Of a DNA stretch of 45,697 nucleotides, positions 7,422-16,780 are shown one piece after another. This DNA is from Candidatus Poribacteria bacterium (lineage in GTDB: Bacteria; Poribacteria; WGA-4E; WGA-3G), in NCBI GenBank assembly GCA_009839975.1, contig VXOP01000113.1, positions 1 through 45,697 of the forward strand, read 5' to 3'. The notes below the pieces were generated by a model. That model did no database searches and was not told where the DNA came from. It saw nothing but the letters and a program-made list of their open reading frames with translations. The position numbers were made by a program, and so were the translations under genes. Every line of letters starts with the position of its first letter. Within the stretch, counting starts at the first letter, position 1.

Positions 7422-10400
7422 TTACATGTGTGTTTGTGAGCTCCACTTCACCAAATAGTTAGATGGCATTTCGTGGATAAACATAGATGCTACCTGTCCT
7501 CGGTCATTGAAACGATATAAAGTAGAAGATAGATATAGTTGTTCTTGTGCCCGCGTCATGCCAACATAGAACAGACGCCGTTCCTCTTCAAGTTCCGCCA
7601 ATGTTAGACTACTCCTACCTATTGGAAAATTGCCATCCTCCATTCCTATGATAAAGACAACAGGAAATTCTGTCCCTTTTGCAGCATGTAATGTCATGAG
7701 TGTGAGTTGCTCTGTTTTATTATCAAGCTCATCAAAACTGGTTAGTAGTTTCTGGTAATCTAAGAAATCGGTCAGTGTATGTCCGTGTCCCACTCTTTCA
7801 AAGTTTAGGACAAAATTCAGGAATCGCGACTTGTGTTCAATCCAATCACTGTCCTCCTTGTCAACAGGGACATCAGACTCCCTAAGCAAATTGAAGAATT
7901 CAGATACCTGTTCTTTCTCTGTCTGTTCAAAAGGTAAATCAACGGATAAGACATCATGATTGACTTTCGCATACCTTTTCGCAGCATTTAGATATGCTTT
8001 AGTTTCATGTGATATTTCCACTTCATCAATATCAGAGGTCTTAGCAAGGATACCAGCACCAATCAATGGTAAGAATTCAGTGAGTGATTTTACCTGCTGT
8101 TTCTGTGTGTCAATTCTGATGAGTTCCTTGAAGATTTTGCGGTTGACTTCTACATCCTCCTGTGCACTATGTAGACGGTTGTATCCAATTCCGAATTTTT
8201 CAGCAAGTGTCTGAATATTGCAGCGCTGTCTTGGGAAGAGCCTTCGTGCAGTCACAAGCGTGTCATAATGCGGATTCGGCAATCCTCGGTTCAGGTGTTC
8301 TTGAAGGACACGTTCAAGAATAGGGTTATCATAATTCACGACATTGTGTCCGATAAGAATACGATCTTGAATGAAACTGCACAATTCGGGAAGCACCATT
8401 TCAATACTCGGGCAATCTTTAACGGTCTCTTCATTTATGTCGTGAATACGAGTAGTTTCTTTCGGTATATATCCACCTGGGGGTCTTACTAATCTATAGT
8501 ACCGTTCTATTCCATTCCCAACAGCATTGAGTCGCTGTGCGGCTATCTCAACGATATTCGCATATCTCGTATCAACCCCTGTCGTTTCCAAGTCGTAAAT
8601 GACCATATCTGACATGTTTGGTGATTCAAAACGACTTAATAGACGTTGACATAGTCTAAGGGCAGCGATGCTGCGAATACCATCAGATTGAAGTTGAAGT
8701 GTACTGATACCTTCTGCAGCGGTTGTTCCGATTATTATAATGCGCGAATCTGCTGATGTTTCGTCCAACTCACCGAAATCTCCAATTAGGAGATTGATTC
8801 CATTTTCGTTCAGATGCGGTTTACTTCTGTCCATATCTTTCGGTAATAGTTGTATCTCTACATTCTTATTCAGATAGGTTTTCAAGGTCTGATGTATGAT
8901 GCTTGCTGCACAGTATTCATCTACTCCGTAGTTTGCAGTAATCTTAATGGGTTCATCGCGATCAAGCGCGCTATACAGTACATCCTGTATAAGGGAAACA
9001 TTCTGCATTTCGGGTTGTCTTTCAATTGTTCCCAGTTCCTTTTGACGGTATGGTGACCGAAAACTATCCAATGTTGCAAATAACTTCTGGGCAATTTTAT
9101 CTATCTTCTCCTCTTTTATCTCCTCAGATAGAGCCTCAAGTCGATCCCAAAATTGCCGAATGTTGCGTCGTGTAAATGGACCAACATCTTCTGGATACGC
9201 ATCAATGTTCTTTAAGAGTTCTGCTAAAGTTATTTCCTTGCGGATCGCTAACCACTTGAGTCGAACCCAGGTTAGATCGTCAATCCGTTTTTCAGGAAAG
9301 TTGATTGCATTCTCAAGGTCTTGTGGGAGGTGCCACTGAATGAAACGGAGGTAGGAGAAGATACCTTTACTGATTTCTTCATCAAACGAATTCGTAGGTC
9401 GGATACGTTGAAATTTTATCTTCTGCCTGAGTAATTCCTCTGCTAAAACATCCGCAAGTTTGTGCGTCCGGTAGAAGATGGCGATATCGCGATAGGAGAC
9501 ACCCCGGTGTCTAATCAGATTTCGGATGATTTCTATAATATATCGTGCTTCCTCGGTAGCTGTACTAAAGGTATAGTGATATATATTCCATCCCACATCT
9601 CTGTGTGTTTTAAGTGTGTGCTGTTTCTGTCGTTCCGTATTCCTACCGATCACTTCTTCTGCAGCACGTAGTATCCTCTCACTACACCGATAATGCTCAT
9701 CCAATTCAACGACTTCAGGTGAGAAGTCCTCTATAAAATGCTCAATATATTGCGGATTAGACCCGCGCCAACTGTAAATTGATTGATCAGCATCCGCAAC
9801 TACCATTAGGTTGTTATTTGGTGGTGCAGTGATGAGTTGAAGTAACGCATACTGGACACTATTCACATCGTGGTACTCATCCACAAGTATATAAGAGATG
9901 TTTTTGTGGTAATCAGTTTGTATTTCTGAAACTTCTCTGAAAAGTTCAACCGTCTTAAGTAGCAGATCATCAAAGTCAAGTGCATTGTATTCTGTGAGTT
10001 TGTCCTGATAGGCACTGATTGCCCGCTTTATGTTTTCTTCCGCATCAGGATCATCTATTTCTGCGATGACATCGGGATCAATATACAAGTCATCCGATAC
10101 GTTTTTTAGCTTATCCCGAATTAATTGTTTACCCTCACTGATGATATTTCGCAGCCGCCATGAAGGGTAGATGCGTGAGTTCAGATTCAATTCCCGTACC
10201 ACCTCTTCCAAGATTTCGTCTTGGATTTCTTGATCAAAGATAGCGAAGTTCTCACTGAGACCTATCTGTTGTGCATGTTTTCGTAGTACTCTTACGCAGA
10301 ATGCATGAAAGGTGCTGACCTTTATATCGGAACCGTGTGGTTCACCGATCTCTTTGTTAACCCGTTCTCGCATCTCTTCGGCAGCTTTATTCGTGAAAGT

Positions 10401-10571
10401 GATAGCAAGGATGTTGTAAGGTTTGATTCTGTGTTCCCGAATTAAATACCCGATGCGATGTGTGATGACTTTCGTTTTACCGGTACCTGGACCCGCAATA
10501 ACGAGTATCGGTCCGTCTTTATGTATGACTGCTTCAGTCTGTTTTTCATTTAAGCTGTGTAAAATGTTCAT
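7422..10571 (-). CDS. UvrD/PcrA-type SF1A helicase with inserted DEDDh exonuclease domain
   Basis: 1049 aa from the ATG at 10571. The track's TTG at 10661 adds 30 implausible residues, whereas MNILHSLNEKQ is the usual UvrD beginning. Helicase motifs: GPGTGKT (26-33), TFTNKAAEEM (58-68), VDEYHD (230-235, normally VDEYQD), ADQSIYSWRG (261-270), EHYRC, LHAAKGTEFP (961-970) and RLFYVGMTRAQ (999-1009). Between the two helicase halves lie residues about 540-645, with NYGVDEYCAASII and LLIGDFGE, which faintly resemble a DHH/RecJ phosphoesterase. Residues 657-820 are a complete DnaQ-like exonuclease: DLETTG (Exo I), HNVVNYDNP (Exo II), HSAQEDVEVN (Exo III). I infer coupled 3'-5' unwinding and 3'-5' DNA degradation in repair. 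It shares its strand with truD but is separated from it by about 170 bases containing no other gene. Confidence 0.85.
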   Translation of the reverse strand: MNILHSLNEKQTEAVIHKDGPILVIAGPGTGKTKVITHRIGYLIREHRIKPYNILAITFTNKAAEEMRERVNKEIGEPHGSDIKVSTFHAFCVRVLRKHAQQIGLSENFAIFDQEIQDEILEEVVRELNLNSRIYPSWRLRNIISEGKQLIRDKLKNVSDDLYIDPDVIAEIDDPDAEENIKRAISAYQDKLTEYNALDFDDLLLKTVELFREVSEIQTDYHKNISYILVDEYHDVNSVQYALLQLITAPPNNNLMVVADADQSIYSWRGSNPQYIEHFIEDFSPEVVELDEHYRCSERILRAAEEVIGRNTERQKQHTLKTHRDVGWNIYHYTFSTATEEARYIIEIIRNLIRHRGVSYRDIAIFYRTHKLADVLAEELLRQKIKFQRIRPTNSFDEEISKGIFSYLRFIQWHLPQDLENAINFPEKRIDDLTWVRLKWLAIRKEITLAELLKNIDAYPEDVGPFTRRNIRQFWDRLEALSEEIKEEKIDKIAQKLFATLDSFRSPYRQKELGTIERQPEMQNVSLIQDVLYSALDRDEPIKITANYGVDEYCAASIIHQTLKTYLNKNVEIQLLPKDMDRSKPHLNENGINLLIGDFGELDETSADSRIIIIGTTAAEGISTLQLQSDGIRSIAALRLCQRLLSRFESPNMSDMVIYDLETTGVDTRYANIVEIAAQRLNAVGNGIERYYRLVRPPGGYIPKETTRIHDINEETVKDCPSIEMVLPELCSFIQDRILIGHNVVNYDNPILERVLQEHLNRGLPNPHYDTLVTARRLFPRQRCNIQTLAEKFGIGYNRLHSAQEDVEVNRKIFKELIRIDTQKQQVKSLTEFLPLIGAGILAKTSDIDEVEISHETKAYLNAAKRYAKVNHDVLSVDLPFEQTEKEQVSEFFNLLRESDVPVDKEDSDWIEHKSRFLNFVLNFERVGHGHTLTDFLDYQKLLTSFDELDNKTEQLTLMTLHAAKGTEFPVVFIIGMEDGNFPIGRSSLTLAELEEERRLFYVGMTRAQEQLYLSSTLYRFNDRGQVASMFIHEMPSNYLVKWSSQTHM

Positions 10572-10741
10572 TTCTCGTCTTCTGTTTCTTAAGAAATTAG
10601 TGTGGTGTTTTTCAATAAATTTTTGGAAATAAAAGTGGTTGACGCAAATTCTATAACGCAAAAGAAAGTATATAACAAATTACCCAAAAATACAAGGCCC
10701 AAAAAAATGAGGAATTTGCGTATTTATCAGTACAATTCCTG

Positions 10742-11806
10742 TCAACAATATCTAAGTTCTTCTAATACCACCGTTGCGTAACTGCCAGCAGGTAATGTAA
10801 AAGAGAGACGCACGCCGTTGTCAACTGCCTTTACTTGATGCAGATCCATCTGAATACGCAGCGGTCTACGTGTGCCTGGTAATCGCACACCCGCAACCTT
10901 GCGAAAAGACTCTGGTTTAACTCCCTCTGCTGATAGTAATTCTTGCTCCATTTCCAAAACTTTACCGGTAGGTTGTCGCATTTTATACCCAAAGATAGGG
11001 CCGGAAGGACTAATTTCAAATGCATCAGCCCGTGGTTGTTCAATCTCCGCGTTTTCAACGAGAAAAGGGGCACCATTACGATGCTTGATCGCTATATCAC
11101 CATCCAACAACTGACCTAAATCGGGTAGTCTTTTCTCCAAAATACGATTAAACAGATATGCCTGATATGCTGATAGGTAGAGTCTCCGCTTACGGTGTGG
11201 AATACATGCAACTACTTTTTCAAGTGTATCATGTTTTCTCATACCTTTAATCTGCTTTGCCAAATCAGTGAACTGTGCCGTTTCAGTATCAAGCACATAT
11301 TCTAATGCTCTCTCCCAATCCTTATTTAGTAATGCTTTCCCTATCAGGTGTGAATCCTGTTTATTGCCGAACCGTTGTTCACCATACCGATTTGGTACAC
11401 TTGCTGTTGATAGCTGTACCATTTTTTTCTCAACATCGAGTAAGGTATGCGGGGAAGTATAACGTAATGTTATTTCAAAACGATTGGCTTTCAGATGTCC
11501 TACACGTAATTTATGTGAATGGCGTTCTGCCCATAAAATCTGAATTTGTGGGACCTTTAACTTCAAAATCTGTTCAGGTGGTATTCCTTCAACAGACAGT
11601 ACCTGTGTTGTGATTGCATGTTTATCCTTCAGACCGGCATATCCGATACTTTTATGATTCACATGGAGTTCACGCGCAATTCGATTTATTGCCTCATAAG
11701 TGGTGAGACTGCGTTTCCGAATAGCGAAGAAAGTATGTGTCCCTGATCGTGAAGGTTCATATAGAGGTATTTCTTCAACGATAAAGTCTTCAGGCTCAAA
11801 TCTCAT
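10742..11806 (-). CDS. truD: tRNA pseudouridine(13) synthase TruD
   Basis: 354 aa, close to the usual TruD length. It isomerises U13 of certain tRNAs to pseudouridine. Diagnostic motifs: the N-terminal RFEPEDFIVEEI; YAGLKDKHA, containing the catalytic Asp of the GLKDRHA motif; VPNRYGEQRFG; and the C-terminal LSFTLPAGSYATVVLEEL. The TRUD insertion domain lies in the second half. The start ATG at 11806 fits the family's N-terminus. It is divergent from mutL, with about 165 bases between the two starts. Confidence 0.95.
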   Translation of the reverse strand: MRFEPEDFIVEEIPLYEPSRSGTHTFFAIRKRSLTTYEAINRIARELHVNHKSIGYAGLKDKHAITTQVLSVEGIPPEQILKLKVPQIQILWAERHSHKLRVGHLKANRFEITLRYTSPHTLLDVEKKMVQLSTASVPNRYGEQRFGNKQDSHLIGKALLNKDWERALEYVLDTETAQFTDLAKQIKGMRKHDTLEKVVACIPHRKRRLYLSAYQAYLFNRILEKRLPDLGQLLDGDIAIKHRNGAPFLVENAEIEQPRADAFEISPSGPIFGYKMRQPTGKVLEMEQELLSAEGVKPESFRKVAGVRLPGTRRPLRIQMDLHQVKAVDNGVRLSFTLPAGSYATVVLEELRYC

Positions 11807-11882
11807 CTCATTTCTCTACAAGTTCATAAATATAGCAGTGTTTATGTGTCGAGGTTGTGCCTGCAACGCATTAACTATTACC

Positions 11883-11911
11883 TTGACATTGGTCTAAGAA
11901 AATGATAAATT
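11883..11911 (+). promoter_or_regulatory. Sigma-70-type promoter for mutL
   Basis: TTGACA (11883-11888, consensus), a 17-base spacer, then TAAATT (11906-11911, 4/6). It sits 60 bases before the mutL start in the truD-mutL divergent region. The WD40 gene follows mutL by 34 bases, so this promoter may also drive it. Confidence 0.55.
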
Positions 11912-11971
11912 ATAAGTGTTAATAAAACGCCCTTTGAAGAATAATCGCTTATTTAAATAGGTTCAAAAGAC

Positions 11972-13885
11972 ATGCCAAAAATCAGAATCCTCTCAGCAGA
12001 TGTAGCGAATAAAATAGCTGCAGGTGAAGTTGTTGAACGGCCCGCATCTGTCGTAAAAGAACTCATTGAAAACGCAATAGATGCCGAAAGCACAAGCATC
12101 CGAGTTGAAATCCGTGCAGGGGGTAAAAGTCTTATTCGTGTGTCGGACAACGGAACGGGCATGGAACGTGAAGACGCTCTCCTCGCTTTAGAACGCCACG
12201 CTACCAGCAAAGTCAATAATATAGAAGACCTTGAAAATATTAACACATTCGGTTTCCGCGGTGAGGCGTTAGCAAGTATAGCCTCTGTATCACAATTTGA
12301 ACTCCTAACCCGTACCGTTGATGCGGTTCAAGGCACAAAGATTAGTGTTGATGGCGGTGTGTTCCGTTCTGTTGAGGAGAGTGGGTGTTCCCCCGGTACG
12401 CACATCTCTATCAATAACCTTTTCCACAATGTGCCAGCACGTCTCAAATTCATGAAGACTGAGACAACTGAAATAAACCATATCACGAAACAGGTGACAT
12501 GGGCTGCGTTAGCACACCCAAAAATACATTTCGTCCTCTCTCATAACGGCAGAACCATCTTGGATGTTCGGGCATGCGATTCAAATCTGGAACGGGCCAG
12601 ATTGGTATATGGTAAAGAATTTGCTGATAATCTTATAGAATTCAATGAAGAACTGCCGGATTTCAAACTATCGGGTATGCTCGGAAAACCTGATTTTAAC
12701 AAACCCAACAGAGAATATCAACTCTTTTTCATGAATCAACGTCCGATTCGTAGCAGTATGATCGCTGCAGCACTCAAAGAGGGACTCAGTGCAACAATTC
12801 AGAAGGATCGTCACGCTGTAGCAGTACTCTTTATGACGCTTGAACCCAATACGGTTGATGTGAACGTCCATCCTGCTAAGATAGAGGTGCGGTTCCGAAA
12901 TGAACGCACGATTTTCAGTGGAATTGTGAAGATGATTCGCAACGTCATAAATAAAGAGAAGTTTATACCGAAAATTGAAACTTCTGTAAATAGAACACCT
13001 GAAAGAACCCATACTGAAGATGTCCCGGATGGAATTGCACGTGTTGACACCCATCCGAGAAACAAGGCACATACCATTACACAGCAACCCGCCACACCTC
13101 AAACTTATCCTACAGATAGAAATGTAGAACGCAAGCAGACACCCTTCGGAGAAACAAGGCGCACGAAGAAAACTGAATCTGAACCCATTCACACTGAACC
13201 TAATATTGACGAAGGTAGTAAAACAGATACGGAAGTACCCAGAACCGTGGTGCAACCGTCACAACAGTCCATCCCAGAAGGTGTGAAACTCAAACTCCTT
13301 GATTTTGAGAATGTGGAGTTGAAAACAAATCTTTTCAAAACATATATTGTTGCTGAAGGTGAAGATAAAGTCTTTTTTATTGACCAACATGTCGCTGCAG
13401 AACGGGTGCTGTATGAACGCTTTGTTAACCAACTCAAGTCAAACGGAATCCCTGTACAAGGGTTATTACTCCCTGTTACTGTTGAAGTGACTCCACAACA
13501 GATTGCCGTTTTCAAAGTCCATGGTGAGATATTTGAGAAACTCGGTTTTGAATTGGAAGAATTTGGTGGCAATACGATACTCATCCGTGCCATGCCTGCA
13601 CCGCTACCCACGCGAGCTGCTGCACAGACAGTAACGGATATACTTGACAAACTCCCTGAACAACCGCATGCTGAAGTAGCGTTACCTAAAGCGATAGACG
13701 ATGCGTTGATTACCCTGGCATGCCGTGCTGCTGTAAAAGCAGGCGATACCTTAGATGCTAAAGAGATGATAAACCTTGTTCGTGAACTATCAGAAGCAAA
13801 ACTACCCTTCAACTGTCCGCATTCACGACCAATTATCATTGAAATGGAACGGGATGAATTGGAACGCAGGTTTCATAGACAATAG
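11972..13885 (+). CDS. mutL: DNA mismatch repair protein MutL
   Basis: 637 aa. The N-terminal GHKL ATPase is intact: AAGEVVERPASVVKEL, ENAIDA, SDNGTGM, RHATSK, FGFRGEALASI. The central part (about 330-430) is a low-complexity linker rich in Thr/Pro/Glu. The C-terminal dimerisation/endonuclease domain has DQHVAAERVLYE, matching the metal-binding DQHA(X)2E(X)4E motif except Ala to Val, plus ACRAAVKAG and FNCPHSRP. This indicates a nicking-competent MutL as in bacteria without MutH. It acts with MutS and the clamp to nick the error-containing strand. No mutS is in the window. It is transcribed from the promoter at 11883, with a WD40 gene 34 bases downstream, probably cotranscribed. Confidence 0.95.
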   Translation: MPKIRILSADVANKIAAGEVVERPASVVKELIENAIDAESTSIRVEIRAGGKSLIRVSDNGTGMEREDALLALERHATSKVNNIEDLENINTFGFRGEALASIASVSQFELLTRTVDAVQGTKISVDGGVFRSVEESGCSPGTHISINNLFHNVPARLKFMKTETTEINHITKQVTWAALAHPKIHFVLSHNGRTILDVRACDSNLERARLVYGKEFADNLIEFNEELPDFKLSGMLGKPDFNKPNREYQLFFMNQRPIRSSMIAAALKEGLSATIQKDRHAVAVLFMTLEPNTVDVNVHPAKIEVRFRNERTIFSGIVKMIRNVINKEKFIPKIETSVNRTPERTHTEDVPDGIARVDTHPRNKAHTITQQPATPQTYPTDRNVERKQTPFGETRRTKKTESEPIHTEPNIDEGSKTDTEVPRTVVQPSQQSIPEGVKLKLLDFENVELKTNLFKTYIVAEGEDKVFFIDQHVAAERVLYERFVNQLKSNGIPVQGLLLPVTVEVTPQQIAVFKVHGEIFEKLGFELEEFGGNTILIRAMPAPLPTRAAAQTVTDILDKLPEQPHAEVALPKAIDDALITLACRAAVKAGDTLDAKEMINLVRELSEAKLPFNCPHSRPIIIEMERDELERRFHRQ

Positions 13886-13919
13886 ATAGCAGAATCAATC
13901 CTTCGTGGAGGTAACTTCC

Positions 13920-16733
13920 ATGAAAAAAGCACGGCTATCCCTCATAACACTTCTCTTCACATTTCTACTAATCCTACCAAACACATTTGCACAAGATCAT
14001 ACGACTTGGAGTCTGCCAGATGGTGCTGTAGCGCGCCTCGGTAAAGGTGAAATTACAGGAAATATCGCTTTCTCACCTGATGGCAATCGGCTTGCAGTTG
14101 CAAGTGCTATCGGTATCTGGATATATGATGTGCGACCGGGTAAAGAAAAAGAGCTTAATTTACTTCCAGAGAATAAAGGTTGGGTTACATCTGTAGCGTT
14201 TTCTCCAAATGGTAGTATTATTGCGAGTGGATGTACTGATGGAACTGTCAGACTGTGGGACGGAGTCACAGGACACCATAGAACAACACTTGGTGGTGAT
14301 GGCAATGGTGGTATTACTACCGTGGCTTTTTCACCTGATGGGAACACTATTGCTTCTGGTAGTTATGATCATATTATACAGGAATGGGATACACAGACAG
14401 GCCAACTCAAGAATACACTTTATGGACATACGGGTTTTGTTAACTATGTTGTATATTCATCAGATGGAGAGACAATTGCGAGTACAAGTCGGGACAAAAC
14501 TGTGCGGTTGTGGGATGCTCGGACAGGAAAACCCAAAACTACATTTATAGAGAATCAGCGAGAAGCAATCTGCGTGGCGTTTTCACCGGACAGAAAGAGT
14601 GTTACCAGCGTGAATAAATCAGGAAAAGTGCATTCATGGAACACGCGCACTGGAGCACACAAATCTATACGTCTAAGAATGGGATTGGCAATCCCTTCTG
14701 TAGCGTTTTCCACGAATGAAAATCTCGTTGCAAACGGTAAAATCAATGGATACGTTATGCTATGGGACTTATCTACGAGCCAACATATCACCACACTTAG
14801 AGGACATACAAACCGCATCTCTGCAATCACGTTTTCTGCGGATGGGAAGAGAATTGCTACTGCCAGTTATGACGGAACTATAAAGTTATGGAATACACGT
14901 ATAAAGGAAAACATGCGTGTGCTTGAAGGACATAAAGCGGGTGTCTATTCTATCGCATTTTCTCCAGACAATAAAATTATCGCTACAGGAGGCTGGGATG
15001 GAACAGTCCGGTTGTGGGATGTTCACATTGCACAACCACCTGTGATTTCTATACTCAAAGGTTTGCGAAACACAATCACAAGACAGCATAAACTCTCTAA
15101 ACGGCATGGACATACAGAAGCAGTGACCTCTCTGGTTTTCTCGCCTGATGGGAAAACCCTTGCTACCACAAGTGCTGATAGAACAGTACGACTATGGGAC
15201 AGACGCACAAGAAAACATATTATTACGCTTAAAGGACATACATTGGCGGTTCTTGATATGGCATTTTCACCGGATGGTGAAACTTTCGCTACCGTTAGCG
15301 TAGACAAGACTGTACGCTTGTGGGATACCCGTACATATAAACACAAAAAAACGCTCATGGGACATACAAATCCAGTAACAGCCATAGATTATTCTCCAGA
15401 TGGCACAACCATTGCTACAGGAAGCACAGACAATACAATACGGTTATGGGATACACATACTCACCTACACAGAGATACTCTCACCGGACATGTGGATGTG
15501 GTTTCAGATGTAGAATTTTCACCAGATGGAAAAACAATTGCAAGTGCAGACAATACAGTACGATTGTGGGACTCCAAAACCCTTAAACTCAAAAACACGC
15601 TTATTGGACATACAAAGAGTGTCACTGCGTTGGATTTTTCTCCAGATGGAAAGACTATTGTCTCCGCGAGTAGTGACAGAACATTACGATTATGGAATAC
15701 ACGCGCACCGCAACATAATGTTTCCACGCACATTGGACATTTATATGAAATCACTAATGTTGCTTTTTCCCCTGATGGAAAAACAATTGCCACAGATGGC
15801 AGTCCCGCGACGTATAGGTCAGTACGCCTATGGGATATACGTATAGCGCAATACAAAACTCACATACTCAAAGGTCATACGGCAGGAATCAAATCACTGG
15901 CATTTTCGCCGGATGGCAGAACAATAGTCAGTGGAGGCGAAGATGCAACAGTACGTTTATGGGATACTCACACAAGAAAACCCATCGTTGCGTTTAGAGG
16001 ACATACTGATTGGGTCAGTGCTCTTGCTTTTTCACCAGATGGAAATACCATAGCCAGTGCAAGCCATGACAAAACAATTCAATTGTGGAACACAAAGACA
16101 CTTAAACACAAAAACACATTAAGTGGTCATACTGAATGGGTCAGGGCTCTTGCTTTTTCACCAGATGGCAACACAATCGCTACGGGTAGCTGGGACAAGA
16201 CGGTGCGATTGTGGAATAGACATATAGGAGAACACATTACTTCTTTTGCAGGAGATTTTGGCAAGGTTACTGACGTCTGTATTTCTCCTGATGGAAATAC
16301 GATTGCTTTTAGGAGTGAGGAAGGGTTAGTACATTTGTTTGATGTGAACACAAGGAAGCCTCAGATTACGCTGTCTGGAGAGCCATTTAATCTCACTTCA
16401 GTAGCGTATTCTCCAGATGGAAAAACACTCGCAACTGGATGTACAGATGGAATGATACTTTTGTGGGATGCTTTGACAGGAGAGATAAAGATGTCTGATC
16501 CTAAAGGAAATCCATTCGCGGTCGGTTCCCTTACTTTTTCACCTGATGGTTCCATAATTGCCAGTGTGAATTCGGATAAAACCATACGTTTATGGGATGC
16601 ACGCACAGGGAAACATATTACAAAGATTTTGGATGCTAAACAGAGATCCATATCCATAGCGTTTTCATCTAATGGAAATACGCTCGCGAGTAGCAGCGAT
16701 GATGGCACAATACTTCTGTGGAAAATACGTTAG
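13920..16733 (+). CDS. Secreted WD40 protein, 21 repeats (three propellers predicted)
   Basis: 937 aa from the ATG at 13920, which has GGAGG eight bases upstream. The track's GTG at 13905 overlaps that site. Residues 1-25 are a signal peptide ending NTFAQD, so the protein is exported. It starts with the head module TTWSLPDGAVARLGKG and an atypical first blade ending GIWIYDVRPGK. I count 21 WD-type repeats with FSPDGxxIASGSxDxTVRLWD consensus, enough for three seven-bladed propellers. Many repeats are nearly identical, suggesting expansion by internal duplication. The role is unknown; WD40 propellers are protein-binding scaffolds. It is probably cotranscribed with mutL upstream and a shorter paralogue 47 bases downstream. 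Confidence 0.85.
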   Translation: MKKARLSLITLLFTFLLILPNTFAQDHTTWSLPDGAVARLGKGEITGNIAFSPDGNRLAVASAIGIWIYDVRPGKEKELNLLPENKGWVTSVAFSPNGSIIASGCTDGTVRLWDGVTGHHRTTLGGDGNGGITTVAFSPDGNTIASGSYDHIIQEWDTQTGQLKNTLYGHTGFVNYVVYSSDGETIASTSRDKTVRLWDARTGKPKTTFIENQREAICVAFSPDRKSVTSVNKSGKVHSWNTRTGAHKSIRLRMGLAIPSVAFSTNENLVANGKINGYVMLWDLSTSQHITTLRGHTNRISAITFSADGKRIATASYDGTIKLWNTRIKENMRVLEGHKAGVYSIAFSPDNKIIATGGWDGTVRLWDVHIAQPPVISILKGLRNTITRQHKLSKRHGHTEAVTSLVFSPDGKTLATTSADRTVRLWDRRTRKHIITLKGHTLAVLDMAFSPDGETFATVSVDKTVRLWDTRTYKHKKTLMGHTNPVTAIDYSPDGTTIATGSTDNTIRLWDTHTHLHRDTLTGHVDVVSDVEFSPDGKTIASADNTVRLWDSKTLKLKNTLIGHTKSVTALDFSPDGKTIVSASSDRTLRLWNTRAPQHNVSTHIGHLYEITNVAFSPDGKTIATDGSPATYRSVRLWDIRIAQYKTHILKGHTAGIKSLAFSPDGRTIVSGGEDATVRLWDTHTRKPIVAFRGHTDWVSALAFSPDGNTIASASHDKTIQLWNTKTLKHKNTLSGHTEWVRALAFSPDGNTIATGSWDKTVRLWNRHIGEHITSFAGDFGKVTDVCISPDGNTIAFRSEEGLVHLFDVNTRKPQITLSGEPFNLTSVAYSPDGKTLATGCTDGMILLWDALTGEIKMSDPKGNPFAVGSLTFSPDGSIIASVNSDKTIRLWDARTGKHITKILDAKQRSISIAFSSNGNTLASSSDDGTILLWKIR

Positions 16734-16780
16734 TTGTAAGTAGAACGAATAAAATCTGCATTTGAAAAGTGGGTATTGAA

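Noticed and set aside
10572-10661. 30-residue N-terminal extension of the helicase
   Set aside because: It starts at a TTG without ribosome site and is unlike the start of UvrD-family proteins.
11953-13839. Long minus-strand ORFs over mutL (97, 195, 94 and 216 aa)
   Set aside because: They lie wholly inside mutL, lack ribosome sites and have no recognisable motifs; the plus-strand protein is certain.
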